Of a stretch of 62,856 nucleotides of DNA, positions 18,601-26,661 are shown piece after piece. The position numbers and the translations under genes were made by a program. The DNA comes from Saprospiraceae bacterium (GTDB lineage: Bacteria > Bacteroidota > Bacteroidia > Chitinophagales > Saprospiraceae), in the NCBI GenBank assembly GCA_030728245.1, contig JANQZX010000098.1:14745-77600 (forward strand). Reading direction: 5' to 3'. How positions within the stretch are numbered: the stretch's first letter is position 1; the number at the start of each line of letters is the position of its first letter. Below the pieces are notes generated by a model. The model had not been told where the DNA came from. It saw nothing but the letters and a program-made list of their open reading frames with translations, and made no database searches.

Positions 18601-19567
18601 TTCTACAAATTTTGTCAGGTAAACTAAATGCAGCATTGGAACCTGTGCAATTCACCACATTATACTGAAAATCTCTTCTTGTTTCTGAAAGTAGCGCTTT
18701 AGTTACTTTATCATACTCTTCGATACAAACACCAACGACAAACTGACCCAATGTTTGAGGCACCCCTGACATTACTCCTGTTTTTGAGTCAATAACAAGA
18801 GGGAAACTTCCGCCTAACATATTTGACAAACTATAGGTAGGATTAACCCAGACCACCGTGTCATAAGGAGGGCCATCAGGAGGAACTGGCTGTGGAATAG
18901 CAAAAGTAGCGCCTTGAAATGGGGTACAGAATTTGTAAACTAAAGAATCGAAATTTTCATCCGTAGCTTTTGAATTCACAAGTAAGGGTCTGTTATTACA
19001 TACATAAACAGGTGGCCAGGAATTGATAACAGGACTTGAATTACAATCTATCATGGCTGCTTCCGTGAGCAGAATGTCAAAAGTGGCGCCTGTTTCCAGC
19101 GGATTAATGATATTGACAATCGTTTGATTTCTACAACAGCGCTGATAGACAAATCGGTATCCACCTAACCTCGGAAAGAGATTTATGGTATCCTTATAGG
19201 TGGTGGTATGTACACAAACCGGCCTGGAAATGGTGAGACAAGGATCGGAACCTTCACTCAGCGTATCATTACCAATAGGACTTAAAGTGAAAGTAGAAAT
19301 CAGAATGCCCTCTCTGTTGTAAACACCTATGGTAGCCGGATCATCAAAATAAGCGCCATCAGCAGCATTAAAACAATCTCTGAAGACACGTAATGTAATT
19401 TCAAAATTATTATTTCCAAGACACCTGTATCCTATTTCACCTCCAACAATATGGGTAGCAAATAGTGATTTTGAGAAAAGAAAAAAGAAAAAACACAAAA
19501 TAACAAGACGATAGGTTGACTTATCATTTGCATAAGAGTAAAACCAACTTTTGTTTATGCTCCCCAT
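15629..19567 (-). CDS. Giant T9SS-exported surface protein with gliding-motility-type C-terminal domain
   Basis: This 1312-residue protein begins with a basic leader and a hydrophobic segment (about 20-37, LVILCFFFFLFSKSLFA), then a conserved module opening THIVGGEIGYRCLGNNNFEITLRVFRDCFNA (about 38-310). A long middle of Ig/PKD-like beta repeats follows, rich in Asn, Ser and Thr with regularly spaced cysteine pairs. The last 85 residues are the CHU_C/type-B sorting domain (FVPNAFTPNNDGNNDELLVRGRW...VYNRYGQELFTT..GWDG...GYYLTVRCLDG..KRGNVTLIK). Type-B substrates leave through the type IX secretion system and depend on PorP/SprF-like partners, one of which is encoded upstream. It is a paralogue of the 1056-residue protein next door. 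Adhesion or motility is likely; the ligand is unknown. Confidence 0.92.
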   Translation of the reverse strand: MGSINKSWFYSYANDKSTYRLVILCFFFFLFSKSLFATHIVGGEIGYRCLGNNNFEITLRVFRDCFNAADGAYFDDPATIGVYNREGILISTFTLSPIGNDTLSEGSDPCLTISRPVCVHTTTYKDTINLFPRLGGYRFVYQRCCRNQTIVNIINPLETGATFDILLTEAAMIDCNSSPVINSWPPVYVCNNRPLLVNSKATDENFDSLVYKFCTPFQGATFAIPQPVPPDGPPYDTVVWVNPTYSLSNMLGGSFPLVIDSKTGVMSGVPQTLGQFVVGVCIEEYDKVTKALLSETRRDFQYNVVNCTGSNAAFSLPDKICRNSELTVFRENPEASTFEWYLGEGEDRELISRDFAIKLKFNEIGFYVLTLITDKGQFCESTQTRRFQVIGTEVDFTLNKLDFLCENFSRFSLNDISVTNDIATPQYLWTVSFGNSVLTSTLKSPVFDIPLGSTGNITLKVTASNCIDSISRVFTTSPSSGSDFNLSINDVDQCLDSLFLKVNSTLPVNEILWLNNENKVIASGNPISLSWSENRPSKLVAINSLGCKDTLILSLGTLIHVPFNLNYPDSLVFCDSLAKKITPISLNGSDLLRLKWTSSEKGILNDTSASPTFGYPLSAHFAYVAMVNILGCEKLDSVKLIPGRISLLPPFPPDSIKICTNNEFKLEVKTVSSPYENRFLWTPLNVIKEGQGSPTIVILTDKSSNLQLNITNTVGCSINKDFNLNAQTFDPALDTLMTACTSSPIVLNPGFNPSYTYLWAPGFGLSSNSIGNPIFSSSVSRNYKVTVTNPFNNCKIVKEVAVKKGLLNQISLGNDTTICDIDKYSLLVNGLTNGISYSWAKDANFNTSIGTGKLVSTVLNQGLNSFFVKATDTLGCVLTDSIHIRFSSIMATMPSFLVLCKQPDTAIVNVKNLDSLQTLSYNWFPKGGTFLNPLTSAEGKFFMRDSGRVSVSLQNQYGCRKELNTQISFSNNGIPVTFSAGRDSTLCTLGSIEIKVNTNIPVQPTWSKSPTFNTILSIGDQINYTLERGINTLYVRGENTDKCVYLDTIKLFVFPIAASMPDNYAVCLPSDTIKIQVTDNDTSQFLNYLWAPNGVIKSDPLEGPIALAQITKDTTVSVLLMNKYGCESTLSTKLTLINPTVKLTADVETLIKNKGDKAIIKVSGCEVCQYIWSPFNTLNSLTDSVVIAMPNDTTIYKVIASKQGCSVTGTIRINVDDVQCEEPNIFVPNAFTPNNDGNNDELLVRGRWITSLRFVVYNRYGQELFTTNNQLEGWDGTYKGKDLGPDVFGYYLTVRCLDGGNFAKRGNVTLIK

Positions 19568-19632
19568 TTTGTAGTTTTCATTTTCTCAATTAAGATCAAA
19601 AAGACCTTAAAAGCTTATCATCAATATAATTA

Positions 19633-19640
19633 CAAATATA
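19633..19640 (-). promoter_or_regulatory. Candidate promoter -7 box for the 1312-residue surface protein
   Basis: Minus-strand TATATTTG matches TAnnTTTG exactly and lies 65 bases before the ATG at 19567. It is downstream of a terminator-like hairpin (19694-19719), so the second surface protein appears to be an independent transcription unit. A -33 TTTG is not obvious. Confidence 0.5.
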
Positions 19641-19693
19641 CGAATTTTATCTAATATAAAACAGGATGAAAATGTAATGTGTCCGAAAAATGA

Positions 19694-19719
19694 AAAATGG
19701 CAACCGAGGCTGCCATTTT
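19694..19719 (-). terminator. Hairpin terminator after the 1056-residue surface protein
   Basis: AAAATGGCA and TGCCATTTT form a 9-bp stem around an 8-base loop. On the minus strand it is followed by TTTTCATTTTT, 30 bases past the stop codon at 19750. This suggests that transcription through the PorP-OmpA-CHU_C unit ends here at least partly. Confidence 0.65.
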
Positions 19720-19749
19720 CCAATGATTATCAATAAATGACCATTCAAA

Positions 19750-22700
19750 TCATTTAATCAGCGTAGTATTTCCCCTTTTCGAGAAAATTTTATTATCCAG
19801 ACAAGTCACCTGAAGGAAGTAATTATAAACATCGGGTGCCACCTCATTTCCTTTGAAAACGCCGTTCCATCCATTATTTAAATCTGTGGTTGTAAACATC
19901 TCTTGTCCCCATCTATTATAGACAACAAATTGAAGTTTTGAAATCCATCTACCCCTTACTTTAAGGACATCATTATTACCATCATTATTAGGAGTAAATG
20001 CATTGGGAACAAAAATATTTGGTTCGCCGCAATTCACATTATCTACATTGATACGAATTGTTTTCTCCTCTTTACAACCCTTTTTTGAAACAACCACCTT
20101 ATAAATCGTAGTATCTTGTGGTGTAGCTCTTACGGAAGCTATATTTGTTGCATTTAAACCTGAAGAAGGCATCCAGTCATATTCACAATCGGTACAACCT
20201 GTCACTGAAATATTAGCTATTTCATTATTACCTTTTATAAGCGTTTCCTTATCCGCAGCAATATTTACTTTCAAATCTATCAATTCCAACTGAGTATCCA
20301 AAGTTTTCTTACAGCCATATTTATTTTCAAAATTAACATTCACCAGTGAGGTTGCGTTTATTTTGTAGATAGCAGAAGGCCCTTCATTTGGTTTTGTAGT
20401 CAAAGAATTTACAGGGAACCAGCTATAATTTTTCAAGCCCTGATTTGGATCATTATCCTTAATAGTCACCGTGGTCAAATCGACTGGTTTACAAACCACA
20501 AAGTTATCTGGCATAGAAGCTTCAACCGGACCTGCACTAATTACCACAGTATCTCTCCAGAAACAGCCTTTAGCGTCTGTAGCCTTAAGATAAAAAGTAT
20601 TTTCAGTTCTACTCAAAGTATCTCTTTTTAAGGTAGCCTGATTGCCCAGATTATTAGAAAAATCTGATACTCCAGACCACTGGAAAGAAAGAGGAAGAGA
20701 AGACGTAGCCGTCAAAGTATAAGGGCCATAATTACAAAGCGTCGTATCTATACCTGCAGAAATAACCGCCTCAGGACTTACTTGAGCATTTACTTTCCAA
20801 ACCAGATTACAATTAGTTTTGGGATCAGTAACCTTTACTGTATATAATTGATTGTTCGTTAAAGTAAACGTAGGATTAGCTACATTGGCATTATCCAAGC
20901 CCGTTGAAGGAGACCATAAATAGGTCACTAAAGGGCTTTCAGGAAGATTAACCTTTTTGGGAATACCAGGACAAAAATCCAGTGTGGTATCCAATTCCAC
21001 CACGGGAAGCATAGGACTCACCTCTACGCGCACAGAAATTGTGGTATCACAACCGGAGGCAGGATTCTGAATTTTCACCGAGTATGACGTTGATTCTTTT
21101 AACATTACCGTAGGATTACCTTTATTGGTTTCACTTAGGCCTGTTGCAGGACTCCAGGAATAAATCAATGTATTATTAAACTTTGGATTAATCTGCTTTC
21201 CAACATTATAACAAACGGTTGACAGGCTGTCAATGCCGGTTTCCGCACCAAAAGGTTTGACTAGGGCATTAAATGAAATGGTAGTATCACATTTAGTTTC
21301 CGGATTAGTAATTTTTACGGAATAGATTTGGCTGCTATTCAGCGTAATGACAGGATTACCAATGCCTGGATTACTTAATCCACTTTGTGGCAACCAACTA
21401 TAGGAAAGATTATTATTAAAATTTGCGTTGGTACCCGTTGGCACATCTCTGCATAATTGAACACCCGAATTTATATTTGATTGAATGGAAGCGTGTATTG
21501 CCACTGGAAAAATCAATGTAGATTTACAGCCAAGGGCATTGGAAAGATTGAGGGTAATAAGGGTTGGTGCATCCATTTTAAAGGTAGCTAAAGAAGAACC
21601 CTGTCCTGAAACCAGATTTCCATTGGTTTGCCAATCGTAGGTTAGCACCCTATTCACGTCTTTATTTTGAATATTTACTTCAAAATTAGACCCTCTACAA
21701 ACCACTGAGTTTTGACCTGCTAAGGGTAAAGAAATGACATCTATTGCCACAGCATCAATAACGGTAGAAAAGGTACTTTGGCAAGCAGTTCCTTTTTCGT
21801 AGTATAAGGTGATTCTATTTTTACCCGCCGATGGGAAAGTCAAATTAACTGAATCACCCTTCGCGATTAACTTTTCCGCGCCAGGTTCTCCAAGATACCA
21901 TTCTACTGATTTAGCCCCTGGAGTACTTTGTTTTAAAGTAAAAGTTGAACCCACGCACACCGCTTCCGGAGCTTCAAAAGTAGCTTGAGGCACGGTACAA
22001 TTCACCACATTATATTGAAAATCGCGACGAACGACAGATAACAAATTTTTAGTAGTTCTATCATACTCCTCAAGACAAACAGCCACCACAAATTGGCCTA
22101 ATACTGGGGGAACTCCCTTCATAATACCTGTGTTAACATCAATGGTTAAAGGATTATTCCCGCCCAGAACATTCGCCAAAGAATAAGTTGGGCCTAACCA
22201 GATAATGGGTTGAAATGGTGGCGCAGTGGGAGGTATAGGTTGAGGTCTTTGAAGTGTTCCACCCACTAATGGGGTACAAAGTTTATACGCAATAGAATCG
22301 TTATCTACATCGGTAGCTTCAGAATTTACATTAAGTTCCTGATTGGCACAAACATAAACAGGTGGCCAACGATTTACCACAGGACTGGAATTACATTTTT
22401 GCATAGCTGCCTCGGTAAGCAAGATATCATACGTTGCCCCTGCCTCGGTAGGATTAACAATATTAGAAATGGTGGTATTTCGGCAGCAACGTTGATACAC
22501 AAAATGATAACCCCCTACGCGAGGATTTAATGTAATTATGGATCTGTAAACGGTAGTGTGAACACAAACACTATTTATAAAAGAGGTGTAACAAGAATCA
22601 AGACCCTGTCTTAACGTATCATTTCCCATAGGTCTGAGTGAGATATTACTTAGCCTTAAACCATTTGAAGCGTAAACCCCTATAATGCCCGGATCATCAA

Positions 22701-22920
22701 ACAAAGCCGTTGGATCGGCATTAAAACAATCTCTAAAAACCCTCAATGTTATTTCATACTGATTGCCACCAAGACATCTGTAGCCAATTTCACCACCCAC
22801 AATATGGGTGGCATTGACAGTTAAAGGAAGCATAAATAAAATGGCAGGTATAAGAAACGTTAATTTTAAACGCAAGTACGTTATAAAATCATGTTTTTTA
22901 TTTATATTATGTTGATTCAT
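19750..22920 (-). CDS. Large T9SS-exported surface protein with tandem Ig-like repeats and CHU_C sorting domain
   Basis: This 1056-residue protein has a signal peptide (hydrophobic about 18-37), then the same THIVGGEIGYRCLG module as its neighbour (about 38-320). Several repeats of about 85 residues in the middle share a pattern: Y-S-W-x-P-x-x-G-L, then G-N-P-x-x-x-L, then Y-x-V-K-I/V-x-N/D-P-x-x-x-C. The C-terminus is a CHU_C domain (NAFTPNNDGNNDVLKVRGRW...KRGNTTLIK) that directs type IX export. The gene starts 8 bp after the OmpA/TPR gene, so both are probably cotranscribed. Most likely it is an anchored fibre or adhesin. Sequence identity with the paralogue is strongest at both ends and weak between. 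Confidence 0.92.
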   Translation of the reverse strand: MNQHNINKKHDFITYLRLKLTFLIPAILFMLPLTVNATHIVGGEIGYRCLGGNQYEITLRVFRDCFNADPTALFDDPGIIGVYASNGLRLSNISLRPMGNDTLRQGLDSCYTSFINSVCVHTTVYRSIITLNPRVGGYHFVYQRCCRNTTISNIVNPTEAGATYDILLTEAAMQKCNSSPVVNRWPPVYVCANQELNVNSEATDVDNDSIAYKLCTPLVGGTLQRPQPIPPTAPPFQPIIWLGPTYSLANVLGGNNPLTIDVNTGIMKGVPPVLGQFVVAVCLEEYDRTTKNLLSVVRRDFQYNVVNCTVPQATFEAPEAVCVGSTFTLKQSTPGAKSVEWYLGEPGAEKLIAKGDSVNLTFPSAGKNRITLYYEKGTACQSTFSTVIDAVAIDVISLPLAGQNSVVCRGSNFEVNIQNKDVNRVLTYDWQTNGNLVSGQGSSLATFKMDAPTLITLNLSNALGCKSTLIFPVAIHASIQSNINSGVQLCRDVPTGTNANFNNNLSYSWLPQSGLSNPGIGNPVITLNSSQIYSVKITNPETKCDTTISFNALVKPFGAETGIDSLSTVCYNVGKQINPKFNNTLIYSWSPATGLSETNKGNPTVMLKESTSYSVKIQNPASGCDTTISVRVEVSPMLPVVELDTTLDFCPGIPKKVNLPESPLVTYLWSPSTGLDNANVANPTFTLTNNQLYTVKVTDPKTNCNLVWKVNAQVSPEAVISAGIDTTLCNYGPYTLTATSSLPLSFQWSGVSDFSNNLGNQATLKRDTLSRTENTFYLKATDAKGCFWRDTVVISAGPVEASMPDNFVVCKPVDLTTVTIKDNDPNQGLKNYSWFPVNSLTTKPNEGPSAIYKINATSLVNVNFENKYGCKKTLDTQLELIDLKVNIAADKETLIKGNNEIANISVTGCTDCEYDWMPSSGLNATNIASVRATPQDTTIYKVVVSKKGCKEEKTIRINVDNVNCGEPNIFVPNAFTPNNDGNNDVLKVRGRWISKLQFVVYNRWGQEMFTTTDLNNGWNGVFKGNEVAPDVYNYFLQVTCLDNKIFSKRGNTTLIK

Positions 22921-22928
22921 AGCTCTAT

Positions 22929-25373
22929 TTAATTAAGAATTTTTACTAAAATTTCAACTCTTCGCTCAACAGAAGCTACCAGGCTGAAAACAGAATTCCT
23001 CTTATCCATCGGATTATCCGACACCTGCTTTTTCGATTTATTCTCACCGTAAGCAGAAGTAATAAACTTCAATTGTCCATTTTTAACAGACTCAGCCAAT
23101 TTGCCTTGATTACTTTGCAGCAGATAATTTTGTATGGTTTTAATACGTCGATCGCTCAATAATTTATTAGAGGAGGCACTACCCAATGGACTGGCAAATC
23201 CACTTAAGTTGATTTCCAGTTTCTTGCCCTCCCCTAACTTAGCGGCGATAGCTTTTGACAAATATTCAAGACTTACCGTACCCATTTTCACTTCCCTGTT
23301 AAAGAACAAATCATATTGTTCATTTAATACAAATTTCTCTGCTTCAGGAAGTACCTTAGTGAAATTAGAAATGAAAGATTCCTTCTGATTATAATAGGTA
23401 TTTGAAAGTTCGACATAATTCTCTGTCCCCTTTATCTTCATTTCCTTCGCCTTTGGTATGTCATTGTCAAAATATAAGGCAATGGGCGTAGATAAAGGTG
23501 GCTTAAGATAGACTTCAATAGTTATTTTTTTACCTAAACCTTTTACATCGCTTAAAGTAAAACTTATGTCCTTTTCGACAGATTCATAATTATCTTTACT
23601 TGCTACCAACTTATATTTATGATTCTGAATAACTGGGAAAGTAAAGGAATTACCCTTCTCATTCGTTTGAATATTGTCCACAGAATTCTTTGTGTCTATC
23701 CATTTTAACAGATTAACTGTTGTGCCGTTAAGTGCCTCCTTTGTTCGGTCATCAAAGGTTAAAACCTGAAGTTCTATTACAGTAGGATTTAAATAAACCT
23801 CAATAACAACAGTATCTCCTGTAAATGGATATCCTGCAATATTTAGATCTCCCTGATAAGGGTCAAAACCATCACTTTGGACTCCTACGGCATAATTTTC
23901 AGAAGAATTCCAAGAAAAATAGGGCCAGTTGCCATAAGAAACATCCACTTTTTCTGCTGTTCCGGAAGGAAGACTTTGAACGGAAAGATTAGCCTCTCTG
24001 ATTAAAGAAGAATCATTTGCATTACGAGCTAAAATTCTCACTTTTCTCATTGGCATATCCCAGGTTACCAGGTTATAACAGCAAGCGTCAGGAACTTCCG
24101 TGGTACACGAACTTCCCTTTTCACCCCGAACGGTTAACCAGCCATTGGTTCCCTTTTCACTGAGGGAGAAAAATAAATCATCAGACGAGGCATTCATTTG
24201 AACTCCCATATTCATTGGGTTAGTCCAGCCATTTGAAGTTGGGGAAGAGGCGTAAACATCATAACCTCCAAAAGTAAATCTGCCCTGAGTGCTAAAATAA
24301 AGCCGTTGGGTTGGCGTATGAAAAAATGGCGTAACATCTTCTTCTGACGTATTCAGAGTTACCAAATTTTCTGGTGCATCCACCTCACCATTTTCTAACA
24401 CTGCGGCGCGATATAAATCATCTTTACCTTTACCGCCGGGTCTGTTGGAAGAAAAATATAACCATAATTTTCCGTTATTATCTTTTCCCACTGCAGGATG
24501 CTGCGTTGAAAATCCACTGGCATTTGCGGAAATTTTTAAAGGTTCCCCTACGCCACCATTCTCATTAAATTTTCTAAAGAAAATATCACACCTAACCTCC
24601 ATTAAATTTACTTTGTCACACAAACAATAGTATAAACCAGTATTTTCAGGTAGGAAAGTAACACCAGAAATTAATTTATTAGGTACAGCCAATTGAGGCA
24701 ACCAATTGGTATCTCCCTGACTATTCATTAACCTAAAATTTGACACAAAAGCAATGCTGTCTTTCTTTGAGGTTACTCTGTCATTTTCAGAAAATTTGGC
24801 ATAAACAAGATCATTTTTATAAGCAACGGCCCCAAATTCCGCTTCCAAACAATCATTAGAGGTAGATATTTTTTTGGTTTGTCCGGGAACATTTGTGTAA
24901 TTAGCGTATTCCTTTATGATTCGGCTGCAACTGGCTTCCATCATTAACGCTTTATTTTTTAAAAGATCTCCATCTTTAGCTTTTCTGAAATAGGATTGAA
25001 GGTTCTTTTGTGCGCCATTATAATCTGCTAACCTCATATTAATCCATGCTGAATAAAAATAATTTTCAGCGGTAACAACCGAATCTGGAAAACGAAGAAC
25101 TTTATCGTAAATGGATCTCGCTGTTTGCAATCCCTGCATATTACGCGCAGATTCTGCCATTTTCACCCATATATCCACCCTGGTAGAATCATAATTTGTT
25201 GCTGCCTGATAAAAATTAAAAGCGGTTCGATAGTCCTTTTCTACATAGAAGGACTGATCAGCTGCTTTCAACCAGTTTTCTAATTTTTGTCCATAGGAAT
25301 TAAATTGAAAAGTGCCTATCAATAAAAAGCTGAATAGCAGCTTATAAAGGGTATAAGTATTAAAATTTCGCAT
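22929..25373 (-). CDS. OmpA-family protein with TPR, PD40 propeller and carboxypeptidase-regulatory-like domains (PorE-like)
   Basis: This 814-residue envelope protein has a signal peptide (1-28, ending NSYGQ). The order is: TPR-like helices (about 30-135; FNFYQAATNYDSTRVDIWVKMAESARNM), a PD40/WD40-like beta propeller (about 165-435; ...GKLWLYFSSNRPGGKGKDDLYRA), two regulatory-like beta domains (about 440-630), and a C-terminal OmpA peptidoglycan-binding domain (about 690-814; LEINLSGFASPLGS...LSDRRIKTIQNYL). This architecture matches PorE and related T9SS components. It lies between porP and the CHU_C gene, so it probably anchors the export or surface apparatus to peptidoglycan. It may serve this cluster only rather than be the core PorE. 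Confidence 0.88.
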   Translation of the reverse strand: MRNFNTYTLYKLLFSFLLIGTFQFNSYGQKLENWLKAADQSFYVEKDYRTAFNFYQAATNYDSTRVDIWVKMAESARNMQGLQTARSIYDKVLRFPDSVVTAENYFYSAWINMRLADYNGAQKNLQSYFRKAKDGDLLKNKALMMEASCSRIIKEYANYTNVPGQTKKISTSNDCLEAEFGAVAYKNDLVYAKFSENDRVTSKKDSIAFVSNFRLMNSQGDTNWLPQLAVPNKLISGVTFLPENTGLYYCLCDKVNLMEVRCDIFFRKFNENGGVGEPLKISANASGFSTQHPAVGKDNNGKLWLYFSSNRPGGKGKDDLYRAAVLENGEVDAPENLVTLNTSEEDVTPFFHTPTQRLYFSTQGRFTFGGYDVYASSPTSNGWTNPMNMGVQMNASSDDLFFSLSEKGTNGWLTVRGEKGSSCTTEVPDACCYNLVTWDMPMRKVRILARNANDSSLIREANLSVQSLPSGTAEKVDVSYGNWPYFSWNSSENYAVGVQSDGFDPYQGDLNIAGYPFTGDTVVIEVYLNPTVIELQVLTFDDRTKEALNGTTVNLLKWIDTKNSVDNIQTNEKGNSFTFPVIQNHKYKLVASKDNYESVEKDISFTLSDVKGLGKKITIEVYLKPPLSTPIALYFDNDIPKAKEMKIKGTENYVELSNTYYNQKESFISNFTKVLPEAEKFVLNEQYDLFFNREVKMGTVSLEYLSKAIAAKLGEGKKLEINLSGFASPLGSASSNKLLSDRRIKTIQNYLLQSNQGKLAESVKNGQLKFITSAYGENKSKKQVSDNPMDKRNSVFSLVASVERRVEILVKILN

Positions 25374-25390
25374 TATTGGTAATTTTTTAC

Positions 25391-25407
25391 ATCTGTATGA
25401 TACAGAT
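25391..25407. promoter_or_regulatory. 17-bp perfect palindrome between porP-like and OmpA-like genes
   Basis: ATCTGTAT-G-ATACAGAT is a perfect inverted repeat in the 55-bp gap between the two genes, 17 bases upstream of the OmpA-like ATG. It could bind a dimeric regulator, or fold into a 7-bp RNA hairpin that tunes the ratio of the two proteins. No U-tract follows, so it is not a strong terminator. Confidence 0.4.
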
Positions 25408-25428
25408 TAGGAAAATAAATTTTTTACA

Positions 25429-26502
25429 TCAAATCAATGGACAAACCCTCACCGTTTTATAACGAGGTATTTTCTTGATTATATAATGCACAAAAATTTC
25501 AGGATCTGCCTGACCCGTTGGCAAAACGCCTGTCTTTGTTAAATTAATATCATAACTAAATCCAGCTCTGACATTACGATAAAGCATTTCAATAGACGGT
25601 GCAATCCTATTACCTATTTCCCGTTGTTGATAGTTAACATTTAAGTCAATGGCAAAAGTATTTCCTGGATTCTTATCTAAATAAACGCGAAATCCTGCGC
25701 TGGCCATCCACTCATTATAAGCTGCCTGTGTTACATAAATGAGATTTGTCGTAAGATCAATATTATTTGAAACTTGTAAAACACCCATTACATAAGGATT
25801 TAATCGCATAGGAATTTTTGACACAGCGTCAGGAAAGAAACTGGTATTTGGTGAAAATAAATGATGAACACCTACGCCAATGTCTAACTTACTCCTTTTA
25901 TTCAAAAGATCAACTAATTGTCCCTTTTGATCTGCCTGGATTCTAATATTTGCTCCCATACCGGCATCAAAAAATATTTTCGATAAATCCCATAGTCCTT
26001 CTCCATTTGGAGCGGAAGCATTCACACCATTGATTGATGGGTCATATTGACGATCAAATAACAATGCACCGGGGTCAAAACCTCTTTGATTTCCACTAAG
26101 GTTAAATCCTATAGTACCAAAAACCTTCTGGCTGAATTTTTTTGTGTATCCTCCACCTACAAATATTCCTGTTTGTTGTAAACGTGAATCTCCTGCCAAA
26201 TCATAGGTTAACCCACCATTTAATGACCAGAATTTATCATCTTCCAAGTAGGAAGGTAATTTAGTATCAAAGGAAAGCGTTACCGTTTTGTAATCAACAG
26301 GAATTTCCCTCCATTGATTTCTGGCCTGAAACATCAATCTCGTATCACCGTTGAACACACCCGATAATCCAGGTGAAACTTGCAATGGGTTTCTGAAAAA
26401 TTGAGTGAAATGAATATCTTGAGCAATTACCTTTGCAGATAAAAACATCAAAAACCAAAACAAGGAAAATAATTTTGAATTCTTTTTGTAAATTTTCATC
26501 AT
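25429..26502 (-). CDS. PorP/SprF-family type IX secretion outer-membrane protein
   Basis: This 357-residue outer-membrane beta-barrel has a signal peptide (about 1-27, ending in AKVIAQ) and the family opening DIHFTQFFRNPLQVSPGLSGVFNGDTRLMFQARNQWREI, which is diagnostic for PorP/SprF. Further family strands include SLNGGLTYDLAGDSRLQQTGIFVGGGYTKK. Proteins of this family partner with individual CHU_C (type-B) substrates for surface delivery or attachment. It is the first gene of the minus-strand cluster followed by the OmpA-like and surface-protein genes, so these surface proteins are the obvious clients. The dedicated client assignment is inferred from gene order. Confidence 0.93.
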   Translation of the reverse strand: MMKIYKKNSKLFSLFWFLMFLSAKVIAQDIHFTQFFRNPLQVSPGLSGVFNGDTRLMFQARNQWREIPVDYKTVTLSFDTKLPSYLEDDKFWSLNGGLTYDLAGDSRLQQTGIFVGGGYTKKFSQKVFGTIGFNLSGNQRGFDPGALLFDRQYDPSINGVNASAPNGEGLWDLSKIFFDAGMGANIRIQADQKGQLVDLLNKRSKLDIGVGVHHLFSPNTSFFPDAVSKIPMRLNPYVMGVLQVSNNIDLTTNLIYVTQAAYNEWMASAGFRVYLDKNPGNTFAIDLNVNYQQREIGNRIAPSIEMLYRNVRAGFSYDINLTKTGVLPTGQADPEIFVHYIIKKIPRYKTVRVCPLI

Positions 26503-26661
26503 GGAGTAAGTATTAGTATGTTATAGCAAATAAAGCATCGGTAAAATACAAATTTTAAATTTAATTTAAAAACAAAACAAACAATATTGAACATATATAA
26601 ATAAATCTCTATATTTATCGTTAATACAATAGTGTCATTTAATTTTTAAAGCCCAGGGAAC

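Noticed and set aside
15629-22920. Open frames on the plus strand inside the two giant surface-protein genes
   Set aside because: They lack plausible starts and ribosome sites, and reflect codon bias of the real minus-strand genes.
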